NCBI GenBank assembly: GCA_024803745.1
Contig: JANJXV010000002.1
Location: 39,887,757-39,951,756, forward strand
Reading direction: 5' to 3'
Origin: Megascapheus bottae
Lineage: Eukaryota; Chordata; Mammalia; Rodentia; Geomyidae
DNA: 64,000 bases
In this document: in pieces, positions 1 through 11,962 of the stretch
How the letters are laid out: each line of letters opens with the position of its first letter
How positions within the stretch are numbered: position 1 is the first letter of the stretch
Notes under the pieces: generated by a model
The model's database searches: none
The model's input: the letters and a program-made list of their open reading frames with translations, nothing else
Told to the model about the DNA's origin: nothing
Position numbers and translations under genes: made by a program

Positions 1-1485
1 ATGCCCTTATTCTGTTTTTATTTGCCTACTTGCTAGACATAATACTACAGATAACAATTATATATACAGTACTTGTTATAATGATAAAATTTTGTGTTTA
101 TATTTTCTCTTAAAGGTAACAGTAAACACATTACCAATATCTGGAGATCTTTCATGCCAAGTTCAAATTCAATTAAGACGAAGATATTATTAATCACTCT
201 AATTATCACTCTGGTCACAAACTTCTTAGTGATCTTAGTTATCCAACATCCTCTGTAATCAACAGTTCTGGATACACAAGAGATGATCAGCAATTACTTT
301 TTTAATTCAAACATACATTCAGAACATTAATAGAAATGGATTTTTTATTTTGAAAATAGTTCATCACATATATAAGAATGTTTCTATGACCAGCAAATCT
401 CATTGAGACTTTTAGTTTCATGTTTCCAAGTTGATCTTTTATTTTCCTTTATTCTGACTTATCCAAAATGGATTTTTATTTCTCAACTATTGTTAAATTC
501 CATATAATTACAACTACTATCACAATAAAAACAGTTCTGAGTTAAAAAGCCCAATTTTTTCCCATAGAAATCCAAGAGACAGAATCAAGAACAGGCTCTA
601 TCTTAGTTTTTCTCATCAAAAGTCCCAGTAAGAGAAAAACAACTGTCTTAAATGGCATGTATTTTTTTTATCGAGATACATAGAAAATAATGTTGTCAAT
701 CCAGCAAAAATTTCTCACACTTATGTGAAAAGACAGGATTGAGTTTTAATTATAAGAGAAAACAAGGTAATCTATATCATCTCTGCTCTTGGTAAAAAAT
801 TTAAATTATATATATGCATATATAACAGCTTCCTTACAATCACATAACGCACAAAATCCAAACAGTTCAGTTCATAATAATATGCCAAAGTTGCTTCCGT
901 TTTTGATGAGCATACTTTAGAGTTGTCAGGTATAAGGAAAAAATAAAAAATATTGCTCCTTACAATAATGATGATGAGATAAAGACAAATGACTATTTTA
1001 TTTAAAAAGCAGGTATCTCATGCTTTTCAACTGCCTTTATATGAATAATCTTCAGTATTTTAGGGAGAAATATTTTGATCATGTCTTGGTATCCTTTATT
1101 AACTTAGTGTCCTTTATTAAGGAAACCTCAGCCAGGAAAATAGGAGAATAAATTTCTTTAGCATAAGTGAATTTAGAAGTACAATTAACCGTATTTTATT
1201 ACAACAGTTTCATATCTTAGCTACTTTGGATGCACAACCACAAAGCTTCTTTTGTATACTTCCAACCATCCATAGACCCCAACTGTTTCTCAAATAGTCT
1301 TCCACTTGAAGACTATTGAAAAATGTCTTCTTGAAGGAAACAGAAGAGAAAATAAATGATATTTGTATCTCAAAATCTGGCTTATTTCCCATAACATGAT
1401 GATTTCCAGTTCCATCTATTTCCCCGCAAATGATATAGGTTTTGTTCTTCATGAGGATGCTATTCTATTGTGCATATAGACCTCT
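1..1485. other. Unassigned AT-rich sequence
   Basis: No exon, RNA gene or clear repeat is visible on either strand. Stop codons are frequent in all frames. An 80-codon minus-strand open frame at 1210-1452 has no family that I recognise. Old repeat remnants could be present but too decayed to see by eye. Confidence 0.5.
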
Positions 1486-1730
1486 TTTTTTGTTGGTATA
1501 GTGATAGTGTTTGTGAGAGGCTTGAACTCAGCTTGGGCGCTGTCCTTGAGCTCTTTTGCTCAAGGCTACTGCTCTACCACTTGAGCCACTGCTCCATTTT
1601 CAATTTCCTTTGGTGAATTGGAGTTAAGAGTCTCAAGGTCTTTCCTGCCCAGGCTGGCTTTAAACTGTGTTTCTCAGATCTCAGCCTCCTGAGTAGCTAG
1701 AATTATAGGCCTGATCTCACTCTTACCACA
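1486..1730 (-). mobile_element. SINE, B1-Geo dimer, diverged
   Basis: Read on the minus strand, a B1-type (7SL-derived) left half carrying the 'agctactcaggaggctgaga' core is followed by the Geo right half, with its 'ctcaagtggtagag' and 'ccttgag' blocks. Substitutions relative to other copies in the window suggest an older insertion. I could not define a target-site duplication. Confidence 0.75.
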
Positions 1731-1965
1731 TCTTTATCTGTTAATGGACATTTATGAATTCCATAACTTGGCTCTTAGGGAAAATGTGACAATAAAAAGG
1801 AATATGATTGCATCTTTCTATTATACGACAACTTAGATTCTTTTAGTATGTGCCTTCACAGAGATGACCATAGTAGCTATACTAATTTATATAGCCCCAT
1901 CGACAATCTACACCAGAGTTCTTTTTCCCATAACTAAAACAGCATGAATTCTTTTATTGTGTTTG

Positions 1966-2290
1966 TTTGTTCATTTGTTTGGATAGTATTGGGATTTGAA
2001 CTAAGGGCCATGTTATTTCTAGGCAGTGCACTACCACTTCAGCTGTTCCCATTTTTGCTTTTTTTATCTTCAAACATGGTCTCGCATATTCTTCAAAACA
2101 TTCCGGACCATGGTCATCTCATGTATACTTCTTGCACAGTTGAGGTGACTAGAAAGCAACCATGACTAGTTTTTTTTTTAATTGGTTGAGAGGGGTTGTC
2201 AATTTTTTTTGCCCAAGCTGACCTCAAACTACAATCCTACTCATCTCAGTCCCCCCCAGGAACTACTTTGTGCTTTCCTCACTATGCTTG
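1966..2290 (-). mobile_element. Degenerate SINE relics (Geo/ID-like and B1-like)
   Basis: At about 1990-2060 the complement resembles an ID/Geo-type tRNA-like module, with complements of its A-box and B-box blocks. At about 2205-2260 there is a decayed B1 segment. T-runs between them could be old A-tails. Divergence is high, so boundaries and family are uncertain. Confidence 0.35.
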
Positions 2291-2299
2291 TTCCATTTT

Positions 2300-3790
2300 T
2301 ATTTTCTTCATGATAACTATGTGACTAAGGTAAGATGGAATCTCAGCATCATTTTATTTGCATTTCTCTGGTAGCTAAGAAGGTTAAACAGTTGTTCATG
2401 TATTAATTGCCACTTGTACTTCTCTGATAACTTTTTATTCATTTCATGATTTTTACCATTTATTGATTGAATTTTTAGTTACTCTCATGTTTAATTTCTG
2501 AGCTCTTTTTATATTCCAGATATTAGTTACTTATAAACATGAAAAAGAAAAGAATTTCTCCTATTCTAAAGATTGCCTCTTCACTCTAGGGACCGTGTCC
2601 TTTGTTATGCAAAGCTCTTCTGTTTTTATGCGATTCTATATATCAATTCTTCCTTTTATTATTATTTTCTGAGCAATTGTATTCATACTCAGAAAATCCT
2701 GAACTATTTTCTCTAGTGATTTCAACTTAACTTCTCATATTAAGGTCTGCTTAATCCATTTTGAATTGAACTTTATATAAGGTGAGAGGAATCTAGAGTT
2801 AGTTTTTAACATGTGGATGCCTGGTTTTACCAACGATATTTCTTAAAATGTACTTGACACTTTGTTGGGAATTTTATATCTGCATAGGTTTATTTCTGGC
2901 TCCTCTATTCCATTCCACTGGTCTATATGCCTATTTTTGTGCTAGTACCATGCTCTTTTTTTATTGTGGCTCTTCTTATAATTTAAAATTAAATATTGTA
3001 CTTCCAGCATTGATCCATTTTGTTCAGGGTCTTTCCTCTTGGCTTCATAGAAATTTCAAGATTGTTTCCAACTTTTATAAAGAATGTCACTAAAATTTTA
3101 ATGAATATTATATTGATTTTTCAGATACCTTTGGCAATATTGCCATTTTCACAGTATTCATTGAGCTAATCTATAAGCACAAAGATAGGTCTTTCTATCT
3201 TCTAATATCTTTTTTAACTTCTTATTTCAATGTTTTAGAGTTTCCACTATCATTTTTAACCTTCCTTATGAATTTTTGAGGATATTGTGAATGGAATTAT
3301 TTTCCTGATTTCTTTATTAACATGTTCATCATTGAATGTAGAAAAAATACCAGTTCCTGTACATTGATTTTGTAGCCTGCTACAAAATGTATTTTATCCT
3401 GTGGAATCCATCAGTTGTTTAAGTAAAAAATCATGATATCTGTAAATAAGGATCAGTGGGTTCCTATTCCTTCTATCTTTTTAGCCTAGAATTCAAGCAC
3501 TGTTTTGAACAAGAATGGAGAGAATAGGCATGTCTCATTTCTGGATATGTTTCTGGTTTACTTGCCTTTAACATAATGTTGTCCATAGGTTGCATACAAC
3601 CATGTGAGGTATAACCTTCTTTTTTTCAGGATTTCATCATGAAAGGTTGTTGAATTATGCCAACAAAATTTTCTGCATTTATTGTGATCAATAAGTGACT
3701 TTTTTCCTTTATTGTATTTATGTACTACACAATGTTCATTGCTTTGAATATATTGAACTATTCATCTATCTCTGGAATGAAATCATAGAT
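2300..3790 (-). mobile_element. Old L1 fragment, ORF2 region, antisense
   Basis: The plus strand shows the reverse complement of L1 ORF2 downstream of the polymerase core, recognisable by phrases shared with the other antisense L1s here, such as the 'ttccattccactggtctatat' type block near 2907 and the 'tttgcatttct' block near 2367. Many indels and stops leave no long open frame. This is a diverged, fragmentary copy much older than the 50-55 kb element. Confidence 0.7.
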
Positions 3791-4292
3791 TAACTATGAG
3801 ATTTTAAAATATACTTTCTGAGTAATAGAAATGATAGAGTGGAATAAATAGACGTGGGATCAAGGTATACGAAATAATAGTAAGGGAGAACATAATTATA
3901 TAAGTATAGAAAAAACAAAATAATTTATAAAAATGAACAATAGAGTTGCAGTTACATAAATCAGGCCAAGAATAATTTCCTTTTGGACTATTTCACCCCT
4001 TCCAAAAGAAAATGTACTCTTTGCCTAACTTACATAACAGTAACCCCTATGTATGTAACACTTTCAAACAAAAATGATTTTAAAAAATGAACCCGAAGGA
4101 AAAATCCACGTTAATATGCCTTTCTTTTTAAGGGGGAAAAGGATAGATTTTCCTCCCAGGTTTTTCTTTTAGAGTTTACTTGATGTGAAAGGAAAGGCAT
4201 TTCTCTCTTAAATTCATCAAGTTAGACCTGAAGAAAGAGCTTCTGCTATCTTTCCTCCTGAGCTGAATTCCTGTTATTGCTGTTATTGTTGT

Positions 4293-4295
<3 letters not shown>
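3791..4295. other. Unassigned sequence
   Basis: AT-rich, with no open frame or repeat family that I can name. Confidence 0.45.

Positions 4296-4351
<56 letters not shown>
4296..4351. repeat. (ATG)n trinucleotide microsatellite
   Basis: About 18 uninterrupted trinucleotide units. It is not in a recognisable coding context. It is long and pure enough to be length-variable. Confidence 0.97.
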
Positions 4352-4607
4352 CGTGAACCTTACCAATAGGTAGAGTGTGAAGCTCCTTTCAGACTTTCTT
4401 CCAGCTGGTTCTGAGGACCCCTGACACCAATAATGATTAGATTTGTCATAGGAAAGTCTTCAAGAGTGGCTGCTTTCTACCAAGCTCTACAAAGTAGTGA
4501 CCCTGGTACAGTCTGTGCTGTTGGTCAAGGCTCAGGTCTTGGCATACAGTTTCTTGTTACCAAATCACCTGTTCACATCTATACACTGTTGATCTCTCCT
4601 CTTATAA

Positions 4608-4833
4608 GAATGAAGTCTGTCTGGGGGCAGTGGCTCACATTTATACTTTTAGCTACTCAGGAGGCTGAGATCTGAGGGTCAAGGTTCAAAGCCAGCCAGG
4701 GTACAAAATGACTTGAAACTTTTTATCTCCAATTAATCTATAGAAATTGGAAGTGGGGCTTGACTCAAGGGATAAGGCAGTAACCTTGAGCTGAAGAGTT
4801 CAGGGAGAGCGCCCAGGCAGATTTCAAGCCCCA

Positions 4834-4880
<47 letters not shown>

Positions 4881-4895
4881 ATGAATGAAGTCTAT
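4608..4895 (+). mobile_element. SINE, B1-Geo dimer with (CA)n tail and TSDs
   Basis: The insertion is 4621-4882. The B1 left half contains 'agctactcaggaggctgaga'. The Geo right half begins near 4745 and ends in 'tttcaagcccc'. The tail is a pure (CA)n run at 4835-4879. Thirteen-base TSDs of type gaatgaagtct(g/a)t lie at 4608-4620 and 4883-4895. The microsatellite lies inside the TSDs, so it arrived with, or grew from, the SINE tail. Confidence 0.9.
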
Positions 4896-5129
4896 AGTTT
4901 TCCTCATACAGGTGACCCCTGCTTTCTTCTGCAGTATGGTTCACCAAAGTAGATTTGCCTCTGTGAATTAGAGTCCAAGTCACAACTAGTGTTCTGGGTC
5001 CTCACTGATTTTTTTGGTGTTCATTTGCTTAGCCAGTAGAGAGGGGAGGCCCATGTTTCATTTCAAATTCAGAAACATATGTAAAGGTGTTGAGTGTCTG
5101 TGATCTATCATATTCACTCTTCCCTCTCC

Positions 5130-5245
5130 TCATTTTTAGCACAGGGTCCTGATATATGAGGACGCAGTTGGCTTCAAACTCACCGTCATTCTGTTTCATC
5201 CTCCTGAGTGTTGGAATTACAAGTGTGTACCATCATGCCCAGTTA
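5130..5245 (-). mobile_element. Old B1-like SINE fragment
   Basis: The complement carries the B1 pattern of a B-box region, 'tcctgagtgttggaattaca' and a following 'gtgtgtaccatcatgccc', with no Geo half. It is diverged, and the ends are approximate. Confidence 0.6.
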
Positions 5246-7606
5246 TCTTTTATGACTTTTATTTACTCACTAGTCAATCTAAAACCCCTTTAAAGATGTT
5301 TATTTCTTTAAGAATCAAGAAATGTTAAACCCAACAAGACAATGTGTTACCTCCCACAGTCACCTGAGACAAAATTCTAAAGGGAAGTGTTCTAGAGCTG
5401 TTTCCAAACATAATGTAAACATAGACATGACTGAGAAAGGACAATGGTATTCAATCAGAGTCAAGGAGACAGGATAGATATGGGCAAAAGGAAAATGAGA
5501 ATTGCCAGGCTGTAGCAGAGCTTTGCGCCGGGATAAAATGGTTAAAGTATACCTGAATTTCCATCAGCCTCTTTTCTTGCCCCTTCTCCAGACTGCTCAT
5601 GAACATTTGACTGGAGAAGATCACTCTATTGAGATAATCATGCTGTGAAAAACAAATACCAGAACAGAAGCAACTGCATTACTTGAGTCTTAGTAAACCC
5701 TGTCAAAGGGAATAGTTTTCCCAACACCTTACAGATTGATTCTACCATTGGGGATGATGTTCTAGGCTCAGCCGAGGTAAAAATGGTTGACTCACACTTC
5801 AGGAAGTTCAAATTGAAGTAAGAAAGGAATCTGATGGAACCAAGGTCCATGAGAAGTCAAATGCAGGTAAATGTGCTACATAACGGATAGGCATTGTTGT
5901 CACCAAGGACAAGGGTAAAAATTCACTTTGGTAGTCTGATATATTTACCAGTATTTATAGATAATGGAGCCTAGCAGTTGTTTAGGATACTTGAAGATAT
6001 TTCTTGAAGTAATGAAGGAAATCTAGATCCTTAGTAATTCATGGGGTATGATTCAGAAGTTCATAGATTTTAGAAATAATGAAAATACTGTAATATGCTT
6101 CCTCCAAACCCACTACGCTTTGACTCCTTCAAATTACCTGGTCTGTTTACAGACCAACTTTGCTAGCCAACCAGGCATCCAACCTCAGAGAACACTAAAT
6201 TTTTACAGGCCCGAATAATCCCAGTTTGCCTATAATGGAAGGATAAAGTTTCTGATAATTTCTTATGAATTACAGAACTAATTTTACCCACATTCACATT
6301 CAATAATGCCAAGAGTCTGAGGTCCATGAATGTCAAACAAAGTTATTCATAAATTTGACTTTAGGGGCAGGGAGGGAGAGGGGGTAGAGAGGCAGAGATA
6401 GAGAGAGGGACAAAGAGAGAGACAGAGAAAAGGAGAGATAGAGAAAGAGAGACAGAGAATAAAAGAGTGTGTCCAAAAAGATATAAGTAGGGGAATTTTC
6501 TCCAATTGGAAACCTAGTTCTGAGGACAATGTATGAGTGGTCGAGTACCTACCTAGCGAGTGAACAGCACTGAATTCAAACCTAAGTACTGACAAATGAA
6601 TACATGAACAAAGAAATGAACAGGAACTTCTTTGGCGATACTCACCCAGGCTCGCAGACTGAAATCAGACATGGCAGATGAAGGCTGATTTCCCTTTTTC
6701 AACTCAAGGCTACAAAACTAGTTAAGCTGTGACATATATTTCAAAACATTGTGTGTTTATTGTCCTAGAAAGAAATCCAAGCTCTGCTCTCCAAGTTTAT
6801 AAAATCAAAACTCTTCCAGGAGGGCCTTTCAATCTACAAGTCAGTATTGTTATTGGGAAGATAGTGTGTTGTTACAGAGCAAGAGATTAGAACCGATTCA
6901 TCTGAAAATTTTCTTTTCATATCAGATCCTGTGACAGATTTAATATCTGATCTATTTTGGTACCAAATAAGGATCTTGGAGCATTGTGTTTTTCTGAGCA
7001 AGAGCTTATACTGTGTAAGTTTCAAGCTCACATCTACTGTCCCTTTAACTCATTACATAGAAATGGTATATGTTTGAATACTTTAGCCTCCATTTTCCAG
7101 TTCAGGAATAAACAAACATTTTTGGCCAACAGACAGAGAATAAACACTTTGGACTGCTAACTCCACACAAGGAATCTTACTTACATTATCTTCTTTTCTT
7201 TTCCTTTTTAATGTCCTTTAAAGCACTCCTATCTTGAGGTTCCTATAACAGTGAGCCACAACCACTAGAGTTTGAGTCCAAAGGGCTAAAAATATTAATT
7301 CTGAGAATGGTTATAATTGCACAACTTAACAAAATTGATTTTTGAAATGTCAAAATTTGCTTGCTTGCTACTGAATGCATCTTTTCTTTTGGACAGGCAA
7401 GACATTCTTGGAATGTACCACTGCTTTAGGAAGCTCAGGATCACTGACTCGGTGCGTGTCCGTGTCACTCAGCATGACACCACCCATCACACAGTGAGCT
7501 ACTACGCTTCCTACAGCCCAGCAGGTCAAATGAAGTGGAGTTTTGATGTGACTAAAAATGAAAACCAAAGAGACAAAGAGCAAAGAGGAAAAAAATCCTT
7601 CTAATG

Positions 7607-7654
<48 letters not shown>

Positions 7655-8264
7655 TGCCAGGAATTATCCCTTGAGCTGAAGGGATAACAAGCTGGTCACT
7701 AGAAAGTTGGCTCCCATTTCTTATTATAATGATGTCTTGGTTCTTCAGATAGTCAAGTATTAACTTTCTAAAAATTATTTGGTATGACTTTTATCTCTAT
7801 GAAGATGTAACAAGATGGATGAGAAAAATATAAGTTCATAATATACAGACTCAATAGGAATATCAGTATCACTGCTTATAAACTGTTAGTGCTAGCAAAG
7901 TTCCTTATACTCCCTAGGCCCCTGTTTATCTGAAAATTACGAGGATGTTAAAGAATTGTGTATATACATACATTTAATTTTTATATTTTATCAGACAATA
8001 TATTATGCTAAATTATTGTAAAGCAATAATTTAACTCACAGGCCAATCTGACAAAAATTATTTTAAAATAGCAATCACTAGCTGAACCATGAAACACAAA
8101 ATCCAGTGTATTTTTTTATACCTTGACATCACATCAGAACAATTACTTTTAAATTCTACTTCCAGAAGGAAGAAATCAGATTGTTAAGGAACTTGCAATC
8201 TTGTTCTTTACAAGCTGATGTTATCATACACGTTTTTTATCAATTAAAATAACTGAAAAAATAA
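5246..8264. other. Unassigned sequence with simple repeats
   Basis: It holds a GA-rich patch at 6364-6462 and a (GT)n run at 7609-7652. The (GT)n is followed at 7664-7687 by a 9-bp perfect inverted repeat, ttatccctt/aagggataa, around a 6-base loop. A 95-codon plus-strand frame at 7317-7604 matches no family that I know and lacks coding hallmarks. No gene is supported. Confidence 0.5.
7609..7652. repeat. (GT)n microsatellite
   Basis: About 22 dinucleotide units without interruption. Confidence 0.97.
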
Positions 8265-8274
8265 GATATGCTAA

Positions 8275-8353
8275 GGGCTGGGAGTTTAGCCTAATGGTGG
8301 AGTGCTTGTCTAGCATGGACAGAGACCCAGGTTCGATTCCTTGGCAAAAAACA
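8275..8353 (+). mobile_element. SINE, solo IDL (ID-like, tRNA-derived) monomer
   Basis: A tRNA(Ala)-like body with an A-box-type 'ttagcctaatggtggag' and a B-box-type 'ggttcgattcc', followed by a short A-run and no Geo half. Flanks share a weak 'atgcta' duplication (8268-8273 and 8353-8358). It is a tRNA-derived SINE and not a functional tRNA gene: the 3' portion needed for an acceptor stem is replaced by the tail. Confidence 0.8.
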
Positions 8354-8947
8354 TGCTAGAAATCTTTTTCTATTCATAAACTCACACAATTAGAAACGTA
8401 ATATAACTTCCCTTAACACATCTACTGTCCATCAACCCAAACAAGAACAACAATGCTACCATAATGTCTGTTCTCTGTTTAATAATAGATTCAGGAAATG
8501 AGCAATACATCCTAAAATTAATAAGAGGCAAATATCCAGGATTGTGAAAAGCCAAGCAGCAGAGTGACTGTTTAGCTTAACTGTTAGTAAGTATTCATAT
8601 CCACCTTTGCTCTTATTCTGGCTCTGCCTACTCTGCATGGCCTCCTCAAATTTCTGTCAATAGCCTAAATCTATTTTCAAACAAACATTCAAATATGTCT
8701 TAACTCCAGCCTCTTCACACATACTGACACAACGTGTTTCTGTTTTAATCTCAGTGGTTTTTACAATGGTTTGCATTCAAATTGTACAGGACTCTGTAGA
8801 AAATGAGAAGGATAAGTATTCTCCCCAAATTTACATGAATATTTTCTTCAGCTTGTGACAGCATGATTTGAAGGAGCCGAAAAAGTAGAATAAGGAAATC
8901 AGAACCTATCTTTCATCCATAAAATCACTGTAAAAACCTGAAAGTGA

Positions 8948-9040
8948 ACAGGTTGTGTGTGTGATGACTGTTATCCCAGTACTCAAGAGGCTGAAGATAT
9001 GAAGATCTCAAACTCAAGGGCAGCCTATGTCATATGGTTA
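8948..9040 (+). mobile_element. Old B1-like fragment
   Basis: Resembles the first half of B1 ('gatgactgttatcccagtac', then 'aggctgaagatatgaagatc'). It is diverged and directly abuts the next SINE. Confidence 0.5.
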
Positions 9041-9277
9041 GGCTGTGGTGGCTCATGCCTGTAATCCTAGCTACTCAGGAAGCTGAGATATGGGGATCAA
9101 GGTTCAAAGCCAGTCCAAGCACTAAGGTCCATGAGACTCTTATCTTCAAATAATGATCAGAAAACTAGAAGTGTTGCTGTGACACAAGGGGGTAGGGCAG
9201 TAGCCTTGAGCTGAAGAGCTCAGGGACAAAGCCCAGGCCCAGAGAATAAGCCCCACCACCAACAAAATAAAATAAAG
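9041..9277 (+). mobile_element. SINE, B1-Geo dimer
   Basis: B1 left half 'ggtggctcatgcctgtaatc', a linker with 'tgagactcttatct', then the Geo half from about 9165 with 'agccttgagctgaagagctc'. It ends in an A-rich (AAAAT)-type tail. Confidence 0.88.
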
Positions 9278-9604
9278 TTATTATATAGAGATTGATTCTC
9301 CAAAATATGATATATTTTAATTAGAATCTCTTAATACTATTGGATCCACTAAAATTCATTGGTTGTCAAGGTTTTTAAGTGAAAAAACTCAAAGAGATTT
9401 TCTTTCTTAAGAGGTGCTAATTCTGAAACTTGTAACTATAACCCCAATTCATACAATTTTGATCTGCTCTGTCTAGTTTAATTGACCACTGCTTCTCTTT
9501 TCAGTCTGCTTTTCCAGGTCCTGTAGTAACTTGCTCATGTAACAGATATTTTTCCCGGCCCATTCATACGCACAAATGTGTGCATGTTTGTATGTGCTCT
9601 CTCT

Positions 9605-9628
9605 CGTGCGCACGTGCGCGTGCGCGTG

Positions 9629-9673
<45 letters not shown>

Positions 9674-9686
9674 ACACACACACACA
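9605..9686. repeat. Alternating purine-pyrimidine tract (CG/CA)n
   Basis: A run of cgtgcgcacgtgcgcgtgcg followed by (CA)n with one TA interruption, about 80 bp in all. Strict purine-pyrimidine alternation with CG steps is the classic Z-DNA-prone pattern. Confidence 0.95.
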
Positions 9687-10253
9687 GAGTTACTCCCCAC
9701 CCAGTGCCGATTAATTCTTACCTCGTTGCTTCAATATATGTGATTTTTTCAAATGCATTTTATCCATCTCTGCTTCCTGTGTGGTTGCTCATTTCCCAAG
9801 GTTACCACACACATGCATGCCTTCTGTCCTTTATTCACACTCTTTCTCCAGCAATGAGAACAGTATGAGAACAGACTCAGCAGCATTCCAAAAGACCACC
9901 ATGTCTGCCAGGCAGTCATTTCTTAGGTATTCAAACTTTACTTTTCTGTACAACATTCAAGATTGTTTCCAAGTACTGCTGTAAGTGTGATGTGCCCTGG
10001 AAACTACAGCAAATCCATCCTATCAGCATCAACTGGAAGCGCTAATGAAGTTTTATAATAATAGTTGGAAATGTCTAAATTTACTCATTACTCTACTACA
10101 AAGAACTCTCTTTTCATGTATCTATACACCACCCACCTATGCTATTAAATAGAGTAATACACTTACAATAATCTCATTCAACCACATGATACGTAGATGT
10201 GTGGGATCCTTTCCACCCCGTAGGATTTTATTAACGTAATGATCTGTGATGAT

Positions 10254-10340
10254 AAGAAATTCTGCACACAATAATGCAACCCTTCTATTAATTACAATAA
10301 AAATATATGGAAAAGAAAAAAGAAAGAAATTCTGCACACA
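10254..10340 (+). mobile_element. Very short 5'-truncated L1 insertion with 17-bp TSD
   Basis: The insertion is 10271-10323, only 53 bp, and matches the last bases of the type-A L1 3' end ('attacaataaaaatatatgg') plus a short A-rich tail. Identical 17-bp flanks, aagaaattctgcacaca, at 10254-10270 and 10324-10340 show target-primed insertion. Confidence 0.92.
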
Positions 10341-10474
10341 TTCAAAACAGAGCTTTGACACACATTTGATTAAAAATCATTCACCTTGCTGATTGTTTAG
10401 GGTAATGACAGAAATCACATGTGAAAATTTCAACACAAATGAAATTTTTACATAACAATTGACAGCCAAAGTCT

Positions 10475-10726
10475 GATACATTTATTTTTTATGGGTTATG
10501 GAGCTTGAACTCAGCCTGGATGCTGTCCCTGAGCTCTTCAGCTCAAGGCTACCTCCTTACCCTTGAGCCAAGCCCTACTTCCCGTTCCCTAGACATTAAT
10601 TGGAGATGAGAGTCTTAGGCCCTTTTGTGCCCTTGCTGGCTTTGAACCTTTGATCCTCAGATCTCAGCCTCCTGAGTAGCTAGGATTACAGGAGTGAGCC
10701 ATGACACCTGGCTTGATCCTTTTATT
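10475..10726 (-). mobile_element. SINE, B1-Geo dimer with TSDs
   Basis: Minus-strand B1-Geo at 10487-10714. The Geo complement 'cttgaactcagcctggatgc' starts near 10504, followed by the B1 complement 'cagcctcctgagtagctagg'. Candidate TSDs gat(a/c)c(a/t)tttatt flank it at 10475-10486 and 10715-10726. Confidence 0.88.
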
Positions 10727-11555
10727 ATAAGTTCTTGCAGAAGCTGCATACTTCCTTTTCAGTGGGTTTTTCAGGTTTTATTATGCAATTTTTGACAGTT
10801 TGTTAGTATCTATTTGTACAGAGCTGTAGGCTGGATGGAGATGAGTGATATGTATGTTTTAGTCAACACTGTAGGTTTAGCTGCCTACCTGTAGGCTTGT
10901 ACTTATTGGGAACCAGCATGGGTGTTGAATGAGTGAACAGCAGACATCGAAAGCCAGCTCACTGATAAATTATATAAATGAATTCTGAGCATTAGCCTAA
11001 GAAAGTAAAAGGGCAAGCAACCTAAGACTAAAAGGGCAATAGTGGTACCCATGATTCATTTGGAAGTTGGAATGGTTTTAATGTGACCCACAGAGTTCAC
11101 ATGTTCCATCACTTTGGGAGCTGGAACACTTTGAAAGATGTTTAGGACCTTACAACTCTTCCCTTAAGACTGTGATTTGTTATTAAGGTATATGCAGCTG
11201 CCTCTTGCTTTCTATCACACCTCCTGCACTGAAGCCTTGATTGGAGGATTGCAATAGCACCAAGACTTTGCCAGATAGGGCCCTTCCACCTTGGACTTTC
11301 TAGACATGTAAGAGAGGAATCGGTTTTCTTCCTAAATTACCTGGTCTCTAGTTTTATAACATTACAAAAGCAGGTAAAAGAACCTTTGAACCTCTTTCAT
11401 TATCATAATCAAAATATACTTTAGCCAAACCTGGTACCAGTAACTATGTGGGTAATCCTCTGTATTCAGAAATCCAGTGTCTCAAAACTGTGCCTCCAAG
11501 TTATCCTAGGCAGAAAAGCCTGGTAAGACTCATTTATAACTAACTGCCAAAAATC
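10727..11555. other. Unassigned sequence
   Basis: Non-repetitive to the eye, with stops in all frames and no recognisable gene. Confidence 0.45.
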
Positions 11556-11654
11556 TAGGGATGGAGCTATGGCTCAAGTCAGAAAGCATTAGCCTTGGGC
11601 AACAAAGGTCAGGATCAGTGCCCAGATATTGAGTTCAAACCCTAAGCATATCAA

Positions 11655-11704
<50 letters not shown>
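11556..11704 (+). mobile_element. Solo Geo-like module with (AC)n tail
   Basis: A diverged Geo monomer ('ggagctatggctcaagtcag', then 'gcattagccttggg' and 'gagttcaaaccc') lacks a B1 or IDL left half. It runs directly into an (AC)n microsatellite at 11657-11704. Confidence 0.65.
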
Positions 11705-11705
<1 letters not shown>

Positions 11706-11707
<2 letters not shown>

Positions 11708-11820
11708 AACAGTGACACATTTCTGTAATCCTAACTATATAAAAGACAGAGATCAGGAAGATTGCAACTCAGTGACGCCTGGGAAAATTAGTGAGATCCT
11801 AATTTCAACAAATAAGCTGG
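11706..11820 (+). mobile_element. Old B1-like SINE
   Basis: A decayed B1 pattern ('cacatttctgtaatcctaac', later 'gagatcctaatttcaacaaa') downstream of the (AC)n tract. Confidence 0.5.
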
Positions 11821-11962
11821 ATATGTTGGTGAGCACATACAACATACAGTTCTATTTATTCTATTTATGAGAGGGCATGAATGGGCATGTTACAGTTTGA
11901 TGCTGGCTGCTGGCCAGGCAAAATTTTGAGACTTTATTTTTTTAAAAAATACAAAGAATAGA

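Noticed and set aside
1210..1452. 80-codon minus-strand frame reminiscent of L1 3' UTR-derived peptides
   Set aside because: The resemblance is from memory only, with no structural support around it.
4433..4675. 80-codon plus-strand frame overlapping a SINE
   Set aside because: It ends inside the B1-Geo element and has no similarity outside it.
8275..8353. tRNA gene candidate
   Set aside because: A and B boxes are present, but there is no closing acceptor stem, and an A-tail plus repeat context show a SINE. The same reasoning applies to the other IDL and ID copies.
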